The notes under the pieces were generated by a model that was not told where the DNA came from, searched no databases, and saw only the letters and a list, made by a program, of their open reading frames with translations. From NCBI GenBank assembly GCA_012184525.1, contig WOFQ01000033.1:1-64000 (forward strand): a DNA stretch of 64,000 nt. The letters are read 5' to 3'. Below, one piece after another: positions 47,239-57,857 of the stretch. A program made the position numbers and the translations under genes. Source of the stretch: Xenoacremonium recifei (Eukaryota > Ascomycota > Sordariomycetes > Hypocreales > Nectriaceae). The number at the start of each line of letters is the position of its first letter. Position 1 is the first letter of the stretch.

Positions 47239-48213
47239 ATGGCCCGCCGCTCGCTGCGCGTCCTCTGCTTCGGCGACTCGCTGACCTCGGGCTGGTGCTA
47301 TTTCGGCTCGCAGGAGCACCCGTACGCGGAGCGCCTGCGGCAGAAGCTCAAGGCGACGTTCCCCGGCGTCGATGTTGAGGTCGTCACGGATGGCGAGCCG
47401 GGGGCGGTCGCGTCAGCGGAGAGGTTTCAGAGAAGGATGATCGAGCAATGTATGTGATTTCTTTTTGTCTTTGATGTTCTCTGTTGGACAAGGCGAAGAT
47501 TGGTGGTGTAGACCATGGCTGACAGATCTCTATCTTAGTCAAGAATAACTCCTACGACTGGGTTATTGTCCTCGGCGGCACAAAGTATGTGTAGCCCCTC
47601 GCCATCCCCGTCTCTTTGCCTAACCTCCCGTATTAGTGACTTCGCCTACGGCATCACACCAAACAACATCTACAGCGCCCTCGCAAAGGTCTGGAACATC
47701 GCCCTTCTGAAACACGCCAAAGTCCTAGCCCTCACCGTTCCCGAAGGCCGCTCCCGTTTTGAGAGAATCGTCAAAAAAAGGGACGAGCTCAACCTCAAGA
47801 TTCTGACGCACCAGCAGCCAGGCTAGTTCGTGACCCCCCAACTTTTCTCTCGCAGCTGTGCACCCTGCTGATGCCAACTGTGTCATAGCTATTTCTTCGA
47901 CTTGGAATCGCACATCCCGTACCACTCGCTCACCAAGGCAGAGAGGGACAAGTACTGGGATGACGGCCTTCATCTACAACCCGACGGCTATGACTGGATG
48001 GGCGAGCACATCGCCACTGGGCTGATCCGCATCTTGAAGCTGGAGGGGCACCTCGAAACGCCCGATGGTAACGCCAAAACCGAGAAGTCCTCGGTTCGGA
48101 CTACCGGCACAGACGACGATTATGATGATGCTTTTACATGCACCGAAGAAGAGGGGAACCCAAAGGATATCAGCCAAGGGTATGTGGTAGTCAGGAAACG
48201 AGACTTGGACTAG
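47239..48213 (+). CDS. GDSL/SGNH-type esterase or lipase
   Basis: Four exons (47239-47449, 47539-47584, 47637-47825, 47889-48213) give 256 aa. The SGNH catalytic blocks are complete: 'VLCFGDSLTSGW' with nucleophile Ser14, 'VLGGTND' with Asn86, and 'DDGLHLQPDGY' with Asp174 and His177. There is no signal peptide or membrane helix, so it is probably intracellular. The substrate cannot be read from sequence; small esters or acetylated sugars are typical of the family. The third intron begins with a GTTCGT donor inside an apparent TAG stop, so the Tyr codon TA|C is only seen after splicing. The start ATG has a good context (ACCATGG). It is convergent with CSN4, with 169 nt between stops. Confidence 0.92.
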
Positions 48214-48382
48214 AATTTTGCTGGTGCTCGTCCTCATTAATGGACGTTGGTCCATCTAAGATCCTAATAAGCAACCCTTACGCATGCTATGCTTTTAAAC
48301 AGGGAAGAAAGAACCCTTCCTAACAACACCGAATACCCAAACGCCAAAAGCAACAATGGTTGATCTTCTTCCTTCTTTGAAT

Positions 48383-49709
48383 CTATGCCAGGTTTGCGGC
48401 GACAAACTCCTACAAAACAGACATGTTTAGTACAGATTCTTAGACAATAGTAATATATCATATGATCAGCACTTACGGGAAACTCCTTCTGCAACACATT
48501 CGTCACATTCTCGACCTCCTGGGCTAGGCTCTCAACGTTGGCGTCCCACGTTCGCAACTCCTTGCCGACCATGACATCAGCCCGGCCACTACCCACCTCG
48601 CCTGACGCTTCGCGGTCCTCAAACCATACAATGCCCTCGAGCTGATCCATACGCCCAACTAGAGAGCCCTGCTCGATCATGCGCGCTATCGTCTCCTCAG
48701 CCTTGTCAGCGTCGAGGCCCAGCAGCTCGCCCAGCGCCTCGAAGCGGATGTTCTTGTAGATCCGTGATGCACCGACGATGTTGTGCTCGACCATAGCACG
48801 GGAAAGCACAGTCGAGCCATCGGAAGAGGTGGCCAGTTGGTGTGGCTGCAACGTCTTGGCAAACTTGTCAACTTCGGCGGGCGAGAGCAGTCTGTCGAAG
48901 TGCATCTTTTCGAGAATGCCGAACTCGGGAAGCTGCGAGGATCGCTCATCCTTATGCAGGCGAGCGATAAGACGACTTCGCGCGGGTCCGGCGGGCGACA
49001 ACATAGCGCACTTGATAGCCATGCTCAGCGTGTGTAGACGCTCCTCCTCGGCGATGGTCTGTACGTAACTAATCTCGTGATATTGGCGCGAGGCCGCCAG
49101 GAAATTCCTAAAGGAGTCGAGCACACGGGCTTGGCAGAGCATAAAATGAAGTTTGAGCACGGGGTCGTTCGTCGTGTGCAAGAAATCGGCGTTCTTTGCC
49201 TTGTTCACGAACATATCCGCTGACGTGGAGTCGTCGACTTCCAAATAGTTGCGAGCGATCCGAATCCATATAGCGGCGCGTTGCTCGTCGGTGAACTTTC
49301 GGTGCGAGGTGTCGAGCGGCATATCGGCCAGTGTGCGAGCGGCATCGGCAAAATCCTCATTATCCTCGTGGGCCGTTGCAACGAGCTCACGGATGGTAAC
49401 GATGGCGTCGATGAAGGATGACTGGGCAGCAAGCTTGGCCAGTGTTTGGTTGCCGACTTGGATGATCATGTCGGAGTTCTGGAGTTGCTTGAGGGTGTCG
49501 ATGAAGCGACCCAGCACGGTGCGTGTGGCTACGACGCCGAGCGCCTGGGAGAAGAAGGAGTCGGCGATAGCGTTGAGGTCGTCGATGGCCGAGGACGGCG
49601 AGGAGAGCGTTTTGATGTTGGCAAGGAGGGATTCGTAGAGAGGTCCCTTTTCGCCAGGAGCCACCTCGGCCTGTGAGAGGGCCTCGGCGACCTTGGGGTT
49701 GGGCGCCAT
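48383..49709 (-). CDS. csn4: COP9 signalosome subunit 4
   Basis: Exon 48477-49709 (411 codons) joins a 27-nt last exon (48383-48409) across a 67-nt intron, giving 419 aa. The protein is an all-helical TPR-like repeat ending in a PCI/winged-helix module at about residues 290-370 ('RIYKNIRFEALGELLGLD', 'ARMIEQGSLVGRMDQLEGIV'). A C-terminal helix ends in 'EFVAANLA', matching CSN4 proteins; that ending appears only after the last splice. CSN4 is a core subunit of the deneddylase that removes Nedd8 from cullins and controls development and secondary metabolism in filamentous fungi. Its start lies 261 nt from the divergent ATG at 49971. Confidence 0.95.
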
Positions 49710-49970
49710 GGTGATGGGAGAGTTGGTGTTTGTGAGAAGAGAAAGAAGGAAGACGGGCAATGTAGGTGAGTTGATGTTGAAGGTGGGGGCGCTCGCCAGG
49801 CTGCCCCAGTGGAGAGAGGGGCAGCTACAGCTCAAGCTTTAGCGGGGTAAATCTTTCCATAACCTGCCCCGGCCCGGCTACGGATAGACGTAAAACGAAA
49901 CCTCTTATTAATTGTATAAGAGATAATTTTGGATTGTCGTTCGTCACTCCCAAAACCAGAGTAATTCACA

Positions 49971-50423
49971 ATGGACGCGGCCTTAAGGAAAATGGAGGAC
50001 ACCATGCGAGATGTGCATGATCTGCCGGACTACCAACGGGACAGCGCCCAGCCGTAAGCCTGCAACTAACTCGCCTGACTAATAACACATCTAAGTCAAA
50101 CTCGAGCGACTGCTCACCTCAGTACTCCGTATTGTTCTATAAGTGAACCGTACTTGTATTCCTATAGTGTATATTTCACATGCAAAAATGACCTACCAGT
50201 CCCAACCTGTAGTCCACACTCCATGATATGTGAAACCCGGCATACATGCAAAGCGTCCTCCTATCAGCGCCCAAACACCGTACCCAATTCCGTGAATGCA
50301 ACCGCCCCCTCTATTTGTTGTGCCAAAGCAACGTCCGTAATGAGTCAAAGTTGTTACAATCCTTGTAGATGTAGGTCATGCTGCTACGCAGACTCGACTG
50401 CAGCTCCTCGGGGTGGTACTTGA
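49971..50423 (+). CDS. Possible small gene, divergent from csn4
   Basis: An ATG in good context (TTCACAATGG) opens a short frame whose first 27 codons look coding-like: charged, with 'KMEDTMRDVHDLPDYQRD'. Read without splicing it stops at 50057. A GTAAGC donor at 50054 with CTAAC/CTAAT branch sites and an AAG acceptor at 50095 would remove 42 nt and open a 136-aa frame to 50423. The last 113 nt overlap the end of PXMP4 on the other strand. The second exon is Cys/Ser/Thr-rich and unconvincing, and the intron is shorter than others here. Either the 28-aa peptide, the spliced product, or nothing is made. Confidence 0.3.
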
Positions 50424-51245
50424 AGACCAGCATGACCATGGCCCATGACAAGGACGCAAAGGCCGGCCAAGCATAATGGTTTATGGTCGAGTGCAGCGGC
50501 TCCGAGGATACCACGGGGAATCCATGGCCGGGCTTGACGGCAATTCGGGCGAGAGCAAGGACCACGCGCGCGAAGACGTAAATGACAATTTGCTGATTGA
50601 CTGAAGAGATCTTGCCCGTGCGCTTGGAGCGGCCGCCGAAGACGAAATAACCGCCGACGAGACCGCCGAAAAAGGAGTCATACGGACCTGCATGGGGGAA
50701 ATTTATTAGCTCTAGGTTCGCAAAAGCCTGCAATGGTCGTCAGGGGCAGCCAACATACCCTCTTTGCCCGGCGTCGGACCGAAATACTTGATTGCTAGCA
50801 TCGTCAACTTATAGAGGACGGCAAAGCGCGCCAAGTTGCTAGCATGGTGTCGAGTCGCTCGGAGGACGAGGGAGAGTTTTTGGCGGAACCTAGAAGGGCA
50901 TATGTGAGCGGAATGCGGTCGGCGGTAGACGGGATCGAGAGACGTACGTTCCGGAGCGGAAGAGGAAGATCATGCTGCGAGGCAATCAGGTCAGCAACTT
51001 CGATTATCAAAACAAAAAGCCAGAAGTCGTCCACTCACACAAGCGCATGCGGGAACCGCACTTTGGTGCCGTAGACAGCGCCATTGCGCGCCGTCTTGAC
51101 GAGCGACAGGAGATCATGATACCGCGGGTCCCGGACGATCTGCTCCAGCGCATCCTGTTCAACCACCTCGGTCAGCCTGCGCTCCGCCGTCCAGCCTCGT
51201 TCCTCGCCTGCCGCATACCTTGAAGACCTCGAGAGTCGTCGCCAT
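50311..51245 (-). CDS. PXMP4: Peroxisomal membrane protein 4 (PMP24), Tim17/22/23-Pmp24 family
   Basis: Five exons (51219-51245, 51039-51154, 50948-50974, 50759-50889, 50311-50687) give 225 aa. Two exons are only 27 nt. Family hallmarks are 'RDPRYHDLLSLVKTARNGAVY' near the N-terminus (shown here at 21 residues minus none beyond the motif core DLLSLVKTARNG), 'KVRFPHALVMIFLFRSG', a hydrophobic 'ARFAVLYKLTMLAIKYFG', 'GPYDSFFGGLVGGYFVFG' and 'SSVNQQIVIYVFARV'. Several membrane-spanning helices are evident. The animal protein resides in the peroxisomal membrane; its biochemical role is poorly defined. All five splice junctions restore codon phase. Confidence 0.93.
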
Positions 51246-51930
51246 GATGCCTCAGCGCCGGCGCTGTCTCGAAATATACCGATTCGGAGGTGGGAGGTTC
51301 ACACCGGGGGGGAGAGCGTCGCAATGACGGAGGCGGCGAATAGGCAAGGGAAATCGGCCAGCCAACGGAATTTCACCTCATCGGGAGCTTGGACGTCGGG
51401 AATAGCAGATAAACGAAAAGTCACGATACTCGGGAGTGAAAAGGGAAACCCAGGTCAGGTGCTTTCTCAATCCGGGGAAGACGGCAGGCGGCTTTAAAGG
51501 GGAGAAACGGTTGCGGGCGGACGAAGTCCAATTCAAGGCCCTTTGGATGGCCTGGCTTTGAGCCTCGGCCTCGGTCTGGGAACAGCGTCGGCTTGTGTTG
51601 CGGAGAAGGGCAGGCACGGGGCAGCTTCAGCCGGGGGGCGTGGCTGCCGCGCTGGAGCGCCTATGACGCAGCGGAGGGGACCCTAAAACGGAAGGGATGA
51701 GATGGCGGACTGGATGGACTAGACTGCGACTGCCTCCCCCCATTTACATGTGATGCGGTCCGACGGAAAGAGCTGCTAGCCCTCAACTTGAGTCAGGAAT
51801 TTGGGGAAGGGTCACGAGACACGATTAGTACATCAGCACAACGCCAACCATGCATTTGTTTGTTCTTGGGTATACAAGTAAGACATTAATCAACAGTATT
51901 CATCCAACCCGCGCATATCCAGCAATCCAC
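51246..51930. other. Spacer between PXMP4 and the X-family polymerase gene
   Basis: This 685-nt stretch holds the promoter of PXMP4 and the 3' UTR of the polymerase gene. It includes a G-rich segment near 51590-51720 and no coding signal. Confidence 0.45.
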
Positions 51931-54399
51931 TCAGCACCACCTCTCGTGAGGCTCCCGCCAGTGTACCCCCAATATCTCAAAGATCCTCCTCTCGTCCCGT
52001 CCCTCCACCAGCTCGCCCTCCGTCACCTTAACCCGCTGCGGCCCTCTCGTCACATCGCGGTACAGCCCGCGCTGGTTGAGCCGCATGCCCTTCTTGGACG
52101 CCAATAGCCGTATGCTCCGGTTGAAGATGTCGTTGCCCGTAAAGTATATCAACGCTGCCCCAATCTCCGTCGCCGGCACCAGCAGAAAGTCGATGCGCCG
52201 CCATACTGCTCGATAGTCCACGTCGTTGATGCCCGGCGTTGGCGGCAGCACGCAGCACCCATGCCACTTGCTCCCATCATGGCCCGCTCGTGAAGAAGCG
52301 AGACGGGCGACGAGGAAGCGTTGTGCCTCGAGCCGTGTTACCAATTCATCGAGGAACCGACGCAATTCGGCCGTAGACTCGGTCTTGCGCTTCGTGATGA
52401 TGAAGTCAATGTCTCCCGAGGTCTCTGCGCCCCGTCGGTAACTGCCCCCGATGATGAGCTCCACCTCGGAGTCGATACGCTCGGCAGTCTGACGGACGAC
52501 GGCGCCGAGAGCCTCGACTTCCTGCCGCGGGATGCGTGTGTTAAGATCGTCGTAGTGCTCGACTCCTATGAGTTGGTTGGGCGTGAGATTTGCACGCTCT
52601 TTGAGATCTTGCAGTGTGCGGTGGCCTTGAGATATCCATTTCTGCGCCTGTGATGTACCAACTCCGTAAATTCCTAGGAAGAGCTGAAGCACTTCGTCCA
52701 TGGGTTCAGCCTGCGCGTATTCCAGGCGCTTCAGTTTGTTCGTAGTCACAATCTCTTCAATCTTTTGCGCGAGGCGCGACCCGATATTGGGTAACCGAAA
52801 AGCTTCCTCCTCGGTCGTGATTTTCGTCTTCTGTCGTTGCAAGGTGCGGATGGCCTTTCGGTATGCCGTCGTGCGCCAATGGTCGTTGACCCGATCGTAA
52901 TAGTTGGCCATCTGCTGAAGCACTTCTATGGTCCGGGAATTGGGGTTCTCCGCCCCGAGGTCCTTGGCTCCGGCTGAGTTGCACGCAAACTTGTCCTCAA
53001 ACGCTAAGTCTTTGCGGCCGGATCGCGCCGGCTTGTCCTTTGCCTTCTTTTTGCGAGATCGCTCTCCTTCGGAACCAGATTCGTCGCTGGTGTTTGTAGT
53101 TGAGCCCAAAACTGAATACCCGTCGTCATCTTCGGGATCTAGCGGCAGGTCCTTATACTGCTGCAACATATCGATGTACTCTGAAAGCTCATCCTTCGCT
53201 CCTTCTCGGTTCCCAGCTGAGACGTCTTTCGTGCTTCTGTGAGAAACCTTCACGGACTGTTTTGGCAGGTTGGGCTTCGCGCTATTCGAGCGTGATGAAT
53301 TTTCATCAGAGAGCTCTATAGGCGAGGCCACAACTTGTTCCAGATCGAAAACAACGGGCTGCGAATCAGTCGGCATTGGAGTAACCCTAGGTCGACTTGG
53401 TGGAAGTGACTCTTCACTTCGGCTTGGTGTTGCTGCTGGCGGCACATAATCCCATCTCTTTGGGTTGTTTGGTGGTGGTTTGAGCTGCAATGATCGGGTA
53501 GACTCTTCAGAACTTGAAGGTACCACCGCAGTTGTGTTGGTCTCCTCCATCCTTGGTTGGCCCTTGAGAAGGTACTTCTTCTGGTCGGGCTGGAGGAGCG
53601 CTCTAAACTGAACGCAATCAATAGGATAGTCTTCGTTGACTAACTTTGGAGGATTGGCTCTACTTGCACTGGCGAGAATGTTCTCTATATCCTTAAAGGT
53701 GATGGTCTTGTCGACCACAATGTGCGTTGCGATTATAACAGAGCGAGTCCAGTTAGCACCATACTCGCGTGCTTTCGTAATGCGAAGTCGTCTGGCAGGT
53801 GCAATGTCGTTATCAGGCACGTAGTAGAACGACAGGCCTTTGAAGATTTGTTGGCCCTCTGGCCGAAGCTTAAGGGCCGGCTCCCGTTTCCTCTTTCTCA
53901 ATGAAATACTTGGTGAAGGCGAATCCTCCTTCATCATCGCGAGGAGCCTCTTCGACGGGAGCACTGGCGTCGAGTCGCTCCGTTTCACGACTCTTAATGC
54001 TGGCCGAGCACTTTCTGGCCTGGGCGTGTCATCCACGATGATGACTTCGGGGCTATCGCTGTTCATCATCGCGCTGAGCCGACCCTTCTGCTGGAAAGCC
54101 GCAACAGGGGTTCCTCTTATGACCTCTGAGCTGGCTTTGTGCAGTGAACGTATCGGATCAGATGCCACTCTCCTCGGCGTTGACTTGGCCCTGTGTTCTA
54201 TCTCTTGACGGGGGGGTCCTGATGCTGCGCTGTGCACAACGCCATGCTCAACAGCTGGCAGAGGCTCTGGCTTGGGTCGAGAGGGAAAGAAGCCGCGAAA
54301 GCGTTTCCTACGAGCCAGCTCAACTGCATCGAGTTCATCGTCGACGAAGAAAGACTCAATCTGGTTGAAGAAAGCCTTCTTCTCCTTAAGTGAAGCCAT
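51931..54399 (-). CDS. POL4: X-family DNA polymerase (Pol4/lambda/mu type)
   Basis: A single exon encodes 822 aa. The start is the ATG at 54399, preceded only by an in-frame GTG. The N-terminal 250 residues are Ser/Arg-rich. A BRCT-like stretch lies at about 190-300 ('IFKGLSFYYVPDND' ... 'VIIATHIVVDKTI'). A linker leads to the polymerase core: the 8-kDa-type helical domain ('MANYYDRVNDHWRTTAYRKA'), the HhH motif 'LPNIGSRLAQKIEEIV', a second HhH 'LFLGIYGVGTSQAQKW', and the palm 'GGSYRRGAETSGDIDFIIT' with the metal-binding Asp pair near 662-664. The third Asp is in 'WRRIDFLL' near 737, and the thumb has 'FTGNDIFNRSIR'. These polymerases fill gaps in end joining and base-excision repair in the nucleus. 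The N-terminus is longer than in yeast Pol4. Confidence 0.95.
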   Translation of the reverse strand: MASLKEKKAFFNQIESFFVDDELDAVELARRKRFRGFFPSRPKPEPLPAVEHGVVHSAASGPPRQEIEHRAKSTPRRVASDPIRSLHKASSEVIRGTPVAAFQQKGRLSAMMNSDSPEVIIVDDTPRPESARPALRVVKRSDSTPVLPSKRLLAMMKEDSPSPSISLRKRKREPALKLRPEGQQIFKGLSFYYVPDNDIAPARRLRITKAREYGANWTRSVIIATHIVVDKTITFKDIENILASASRANPPKLVNEDYPIDCVQFRALLQPDQKKYLLKGQPRMEETNTTAVVPSSSEESTRSLQLKPPPNNPKRWDYVPPAATPSRSEESLPPSRPRVTPMPTDSQPVVFDLEQVVASPIELSDENSSRSNSAKPNLPKQSVKVSHRSTKDVSAGNREGAKDELSEYIDMLQQYKDLPLDPEDDDGYSVLGSTTNTSDESGSEGERSRKKKAKDKPARSGRKDLAFEDKFACNSAGAKDLGAENPNSRTIEVLQQMANYYDRVNDHWRTTAYRKAIRTLQRQKTKITTEEEAFRLPNIGSRLAQKIEEIVTTNKLKRLEYAQAEPMDEVLQLFLGIYGVGTSQAQKWISQGHRTLQDLKERANLTPNQLIGVEHYDDLNTRIPRQEVEALGAVVRQTAERIDSEVELIIGGSYRRGAETSGDIDFIITKRKTESTAELRRFLDELVTRLEAQRFLVARLASSRAGHDGSKWHGCCVLPPTPGINDVDYRAVWRRIDFLLVPATEIGAALIYFTGNDIFNRSIRLLASKKGMRLNQRGLYRDVTRGPQRVKVTEGELVEGRDERRIFEILGVHWREPHERWC

Positions 54400-55191
54400 C
54401 ACGAGCAGCGGATGGGGTGTTGTGTAGGTTGGTGTTGCTCAGGAAGGGAGGTCATGAACGACTAGCCGGCGTAGCCCCCTTCATATTTGAATGATGCAAG
54501 TGATGCCTGCTGCTCGTTACATCCACAGAGCTGAAGTGAGAAGGGCATCATGTGACCAAAGGTTTGTGGAGCGGAAGCTCGTGTGAAGACGGGATGTTGA
54601 TGGAGGATGACCGACTGCAGCCTTTTGATGGTGGACTGCACGTCCCAGAGAGGTGGATTTTGACAGCGGCAGCGTGCAGATCAGAACCAGTAAATGCAAG
54701 TCATGAGAGCGGCGCTAGACCAGGCCAGGCTACAGCGCCCAAACCCACTGAAGCGCACCTTGCAATGATGACGGCGCTTAAGAGATTCACGATGAGGGGG
54801 GCAAGAGTCATTAATTTAGGCAATTGGTTTGTATGTGTAATTAGATCTTCTATTTGAGACCTCTGTTTTAATATTGACAAGAAAATGGGAACCGTCAAAT
54901 GTCTAGTATGTGAGTAGCCCTCAGGCCGAAATATTCCAATCCCATCCCGCATTCGTCTATTCCAAGCGTCCAGGCCATATAGTCATACAAATTAAAAGAA
55001 ATTTCCTTCGTTTAGAGATCAACCCGGGTATCAATAATTAGAGAAACAGAGAGACGCCGTTTGGTGTGTAAGTGTACAACAGTCGAGATTTTGTTGTGGC
55101 GTGGTGGCCATTGGCTTTGCGAGTCTCAGGGCGATTCTACTCGATTGCCCTCGCCTCGATGGAGAAGGGGTTCTTCTCCCTGACCGGCGAG
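54400..55191. other. Spacer between the polymerase and ammonium transporter genes
   Basis: It contains the polymerase promoter (left) and the 3' UTR of the transporter gene (right, A/T-rich near 54800-55060). Short frames seen on both strands have no support. Confidence 0.5.
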
Positions 55192-56983
55192 TCATTGCGG
55201 AAATCCCGCTGCTGCTGGCTGGCCGTTGCCAAACATGCGCGCGTCCATCAAAGGGATGCTGTTCTTCTCATAGGGGTGAAACGCGTTGGGGTCGGCCGAG
55301 TACCGGCTGCCAGCCTCGTTCTCGACGTCGTTGAGCACCTCCCTCGTCAGCTCGACATAGTCGTATGCGAACTCGCCAATTTCGGCGTCGTCGATACCCA
55401 GGATCTCAGCATCCTCAGTCGCGCGCAGACGCAGCCCCGGAACCATGTTCATCAAGAACAGGATCAGGCACGTGCCGCTGAAGGAGTACAGCCCGCCGGT
55501 AAGCGAGTCGGCAATCTGATAACCCATCTGCTCCCAGTGATGGTCCAGCCAGCCGCCATCGATATGCGAAAATCCGTCGAGTCGGGCGATGCTCTTGCTG
55601 GCGAAGAAAGCCGTGCAGATGTTTCCAACCAGGCCGCCAACGCCGTGAACTGCGAAGATGTCGAGGGCGTCGTCGATTCGTAGGATAAATTTGACCTTGG
55701 TAGCATAGTTGGAGAAGCCGGCTCCCACAACACCGAAAACAACGGCAGACCACGCAGGGACGTATCCTATTCTGGTATTAGTAAAAATGATTCCACCCTC
55801 CCTCAACTTTCAACATACCAGATCCAGGGGTAATAGAAACCAGCCCGGCGACAACACCAGAGCAAAACCCGACAGTCGAGAACTTCCTCTCCAGGCGATA
55901 GTCGAGAATGCACCAGGTCATGCCACCAACACAAGCCGCCAGGTTTGTCACCACAGCAGCCATGACAGCGCGCAGGTTAGCCGACAGAGCAGATCCTGCG
56001 TTGAAACCGAACCAGCCAACCCAGAGGAAGACGGTGCCAATGACAATGTGTGTCACGTTGTGAGGGCGGTAGTTGAGCTCATGAGTACCGTGTCCGCGTC
56101 GCTTGCCCAGCATCATCGAGTAGGCCAGGGCGGCGCTGCCACTGGCAATATGCACAGGCGTTCCTCCGGCGAAATCGAGACCACCCATCTTCTGGGACCA
56201 GCCGCTCGGGTTCCAGGTCCAGCAAGCAATGGGGTCGTAGATGATGGTCGCCCAAATAAACATGAAGATGACGCATGGCAGCATGCGGCCGCGTTCGGCG
56301 ACGGCTCCGGTGGCCAGCGCTACGGTGATGGCGGAGAACATGCCCTGGTAGACGGCGAAAAGCAGGTCCGGGGCCTTGGAGGAACCAACGGAGGGGCGGG
56401 CGAGAACATCCTTGAACGCAAAATTGGCGAGATCACCGATGTAGGGGCCGGCCGAGTGCGAGAAAGTGAGCGAGTATCCCCAGAAGAACCATTGGAAGCA
56501 GGTGACGGCGACGCTCATGACCGAGAGCCAAATGAGGGACAGGGCGGATTTCCGGCGCGCAAGGCCCGAGTAGAAAAAGCTGGCGAATCCATCGTGTTAG
56601 TCGGCTGTTCTCGAAGCTGTGCTCGGTGAGGGCGGAGGGCCAAAAGCGGCAGCACAAGAATCGCGATTCCCGAGCGCCACGGCGTTCCATGCGTTCTATT
56701 TAGATCGAGAGGCACTCACCCGACTCCGGGAATCATCAGCAGCACCAGCGCCGTCGACGTGAGCATCCAAGCAATATCACCGGCCTGTTTGCGGGCGCAA
56801 AGAGTCAGCTTGCGGGCGTTCTGTTCTAGGGGCCGCCACCACCCCACTGGCTGGACTGGCTTGAGAGGGAAAACTCACCTCGTACCAGATGTTGAGGTCC
56901 ATGTCGAGCGAATTGCCCCCGGATTCGCCAGTGCCATTGTAGGGCACCAGCAGGGCGTAGTCGTGGCCGTCGTCAGTGGCCAT
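55192..56983 (-). CDS. Ammonium transporter, Amt/Mep/Rh family
   Basis: Four exons (56879-56983, 56720-56784, 55819-56579, 55192-55766) give 501 aa, a normal length. About eleven membrane helices are visible. Family motifs: 'GDIAWMLTSTALVLLMIPGV' (helix 1), 'FFYSGLARRKSALS', 'WNPSGW', 'MGGLDFAGGTPVHIASG' with the first conserved pore His, 'FGFNAGSALSAN', and 'DALDIFAVHGVGGLVGN' with the second pore His. The cytosolic tail begins after 'LMNMVPGLRLRATEDAEILG', with 'GIDDAEIGEFAYDY' as in other Mep proteins. It imports ammonium at the plasma membrane, and some members act as nitrogen sensors for filamentous growth. The leader and upstream DNA run into a 4.1-kb spacer that may carry GATA-factor control, which cannot be judged from isolated GATA words. 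Confidence 0.96.
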
Positions 56984-57460
56984 GGTGACAGTCTTTTCGA
57001 GCCTCTCTTCCTGCTCTGCGCTTCTCGCGAGTCCTTATCAAAGGCTTTCGATGGTGGCCCGTGTAGGTGGACGGGCGGACTGGGGTTATAGCGGCGAGGT
57101 CCCGGACGGTGGCTGCAGGACCAACAACGCACGCAGACAGATTGATATAGACGGTTCTTCGCGACAGATCGATCGGCTTCTGCTGCCGGGCTTCGAGGAG
57201 GAGGAAATAAAAAGAGGGGGAGGAGGTGGCAGGAAAGGAGAGGAGAAGTTGCGCAAGAACGCCCTGGGTTAAAAAGGAACCCGCGCGACCTGGATCCAGT
57301 GCGTCCAGATAGCTGCTAGCACGGCCCCGGCAGCCTCCAGTGGCGTTAGAACGTAGCGGTGACAAAAACAGCCGAGACAGTCTGGCGGGCGGACAGCGGG
57401 TGATGATGGACGGTGGTTTATTTCCATCGCCAGGCCCCGGTGGGGGTTGCCGCTTAAGTT

Positions 57461-57485
57461 GCTTCGCTTTGCTTTGCTTTGCTCT
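57461..57485. repeat. 5-nt tandem repeat (gcttt)
   Basis: Five units with period 5 (gcttc, three gcttt, gctct) lie in the region upstream of the ammonium transporter. It is a simple repeat in a C/T-rich stretch. Confidence 0.7.
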
Positions 57486-57848
57486 TGCGCTCCCGCGGCC
57501 CTGACGGATGCTTATCGATTTGCAAGACACCCAGACGGAAGTCGCACCCAGGCCAGGCCAGGGATCGTGGCTGCCAAAGAAGGAAGCAGCTTAAACACGG
57601 CCGCCATGGAGATCCCTCTTTGCCTTCTTCTCCTCCTTCTTCCTCGTTGCTTCTGTCAGGATGGCACCGTGACATTTTAATTTCACCCGTTTCAACCATC
57701 GCATCGCCTGTCTTTGACTCTCGCCCTCACACGAGACGAACAATCCTCGCCAGCACTCGACCCCAAGATAAGCTCAGCAATATGCGTAATGCTTAGCCTC
57801 GAACACATCTCGACTCTCGTAATGGGAACTTGTTTCCCTGAGGTACAG

Positions 57849-57857
57849 TACGGAGTA
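57849..57857 (+). promoter_or_regulatory. TACGGAGTA word within a GTAC-rich patch
   Basis: The 9-mer tacggagta is flanked by further GTAC words over about 50 nt. Two more exact copies occur in the window, at 59758-59766 (same strand) and 50123-50131 (reverse complement). All are in or near noncoding sequence. Function is unknown; it may be a regulator-binding word or mobile-element debris. Confidence 0.25.
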
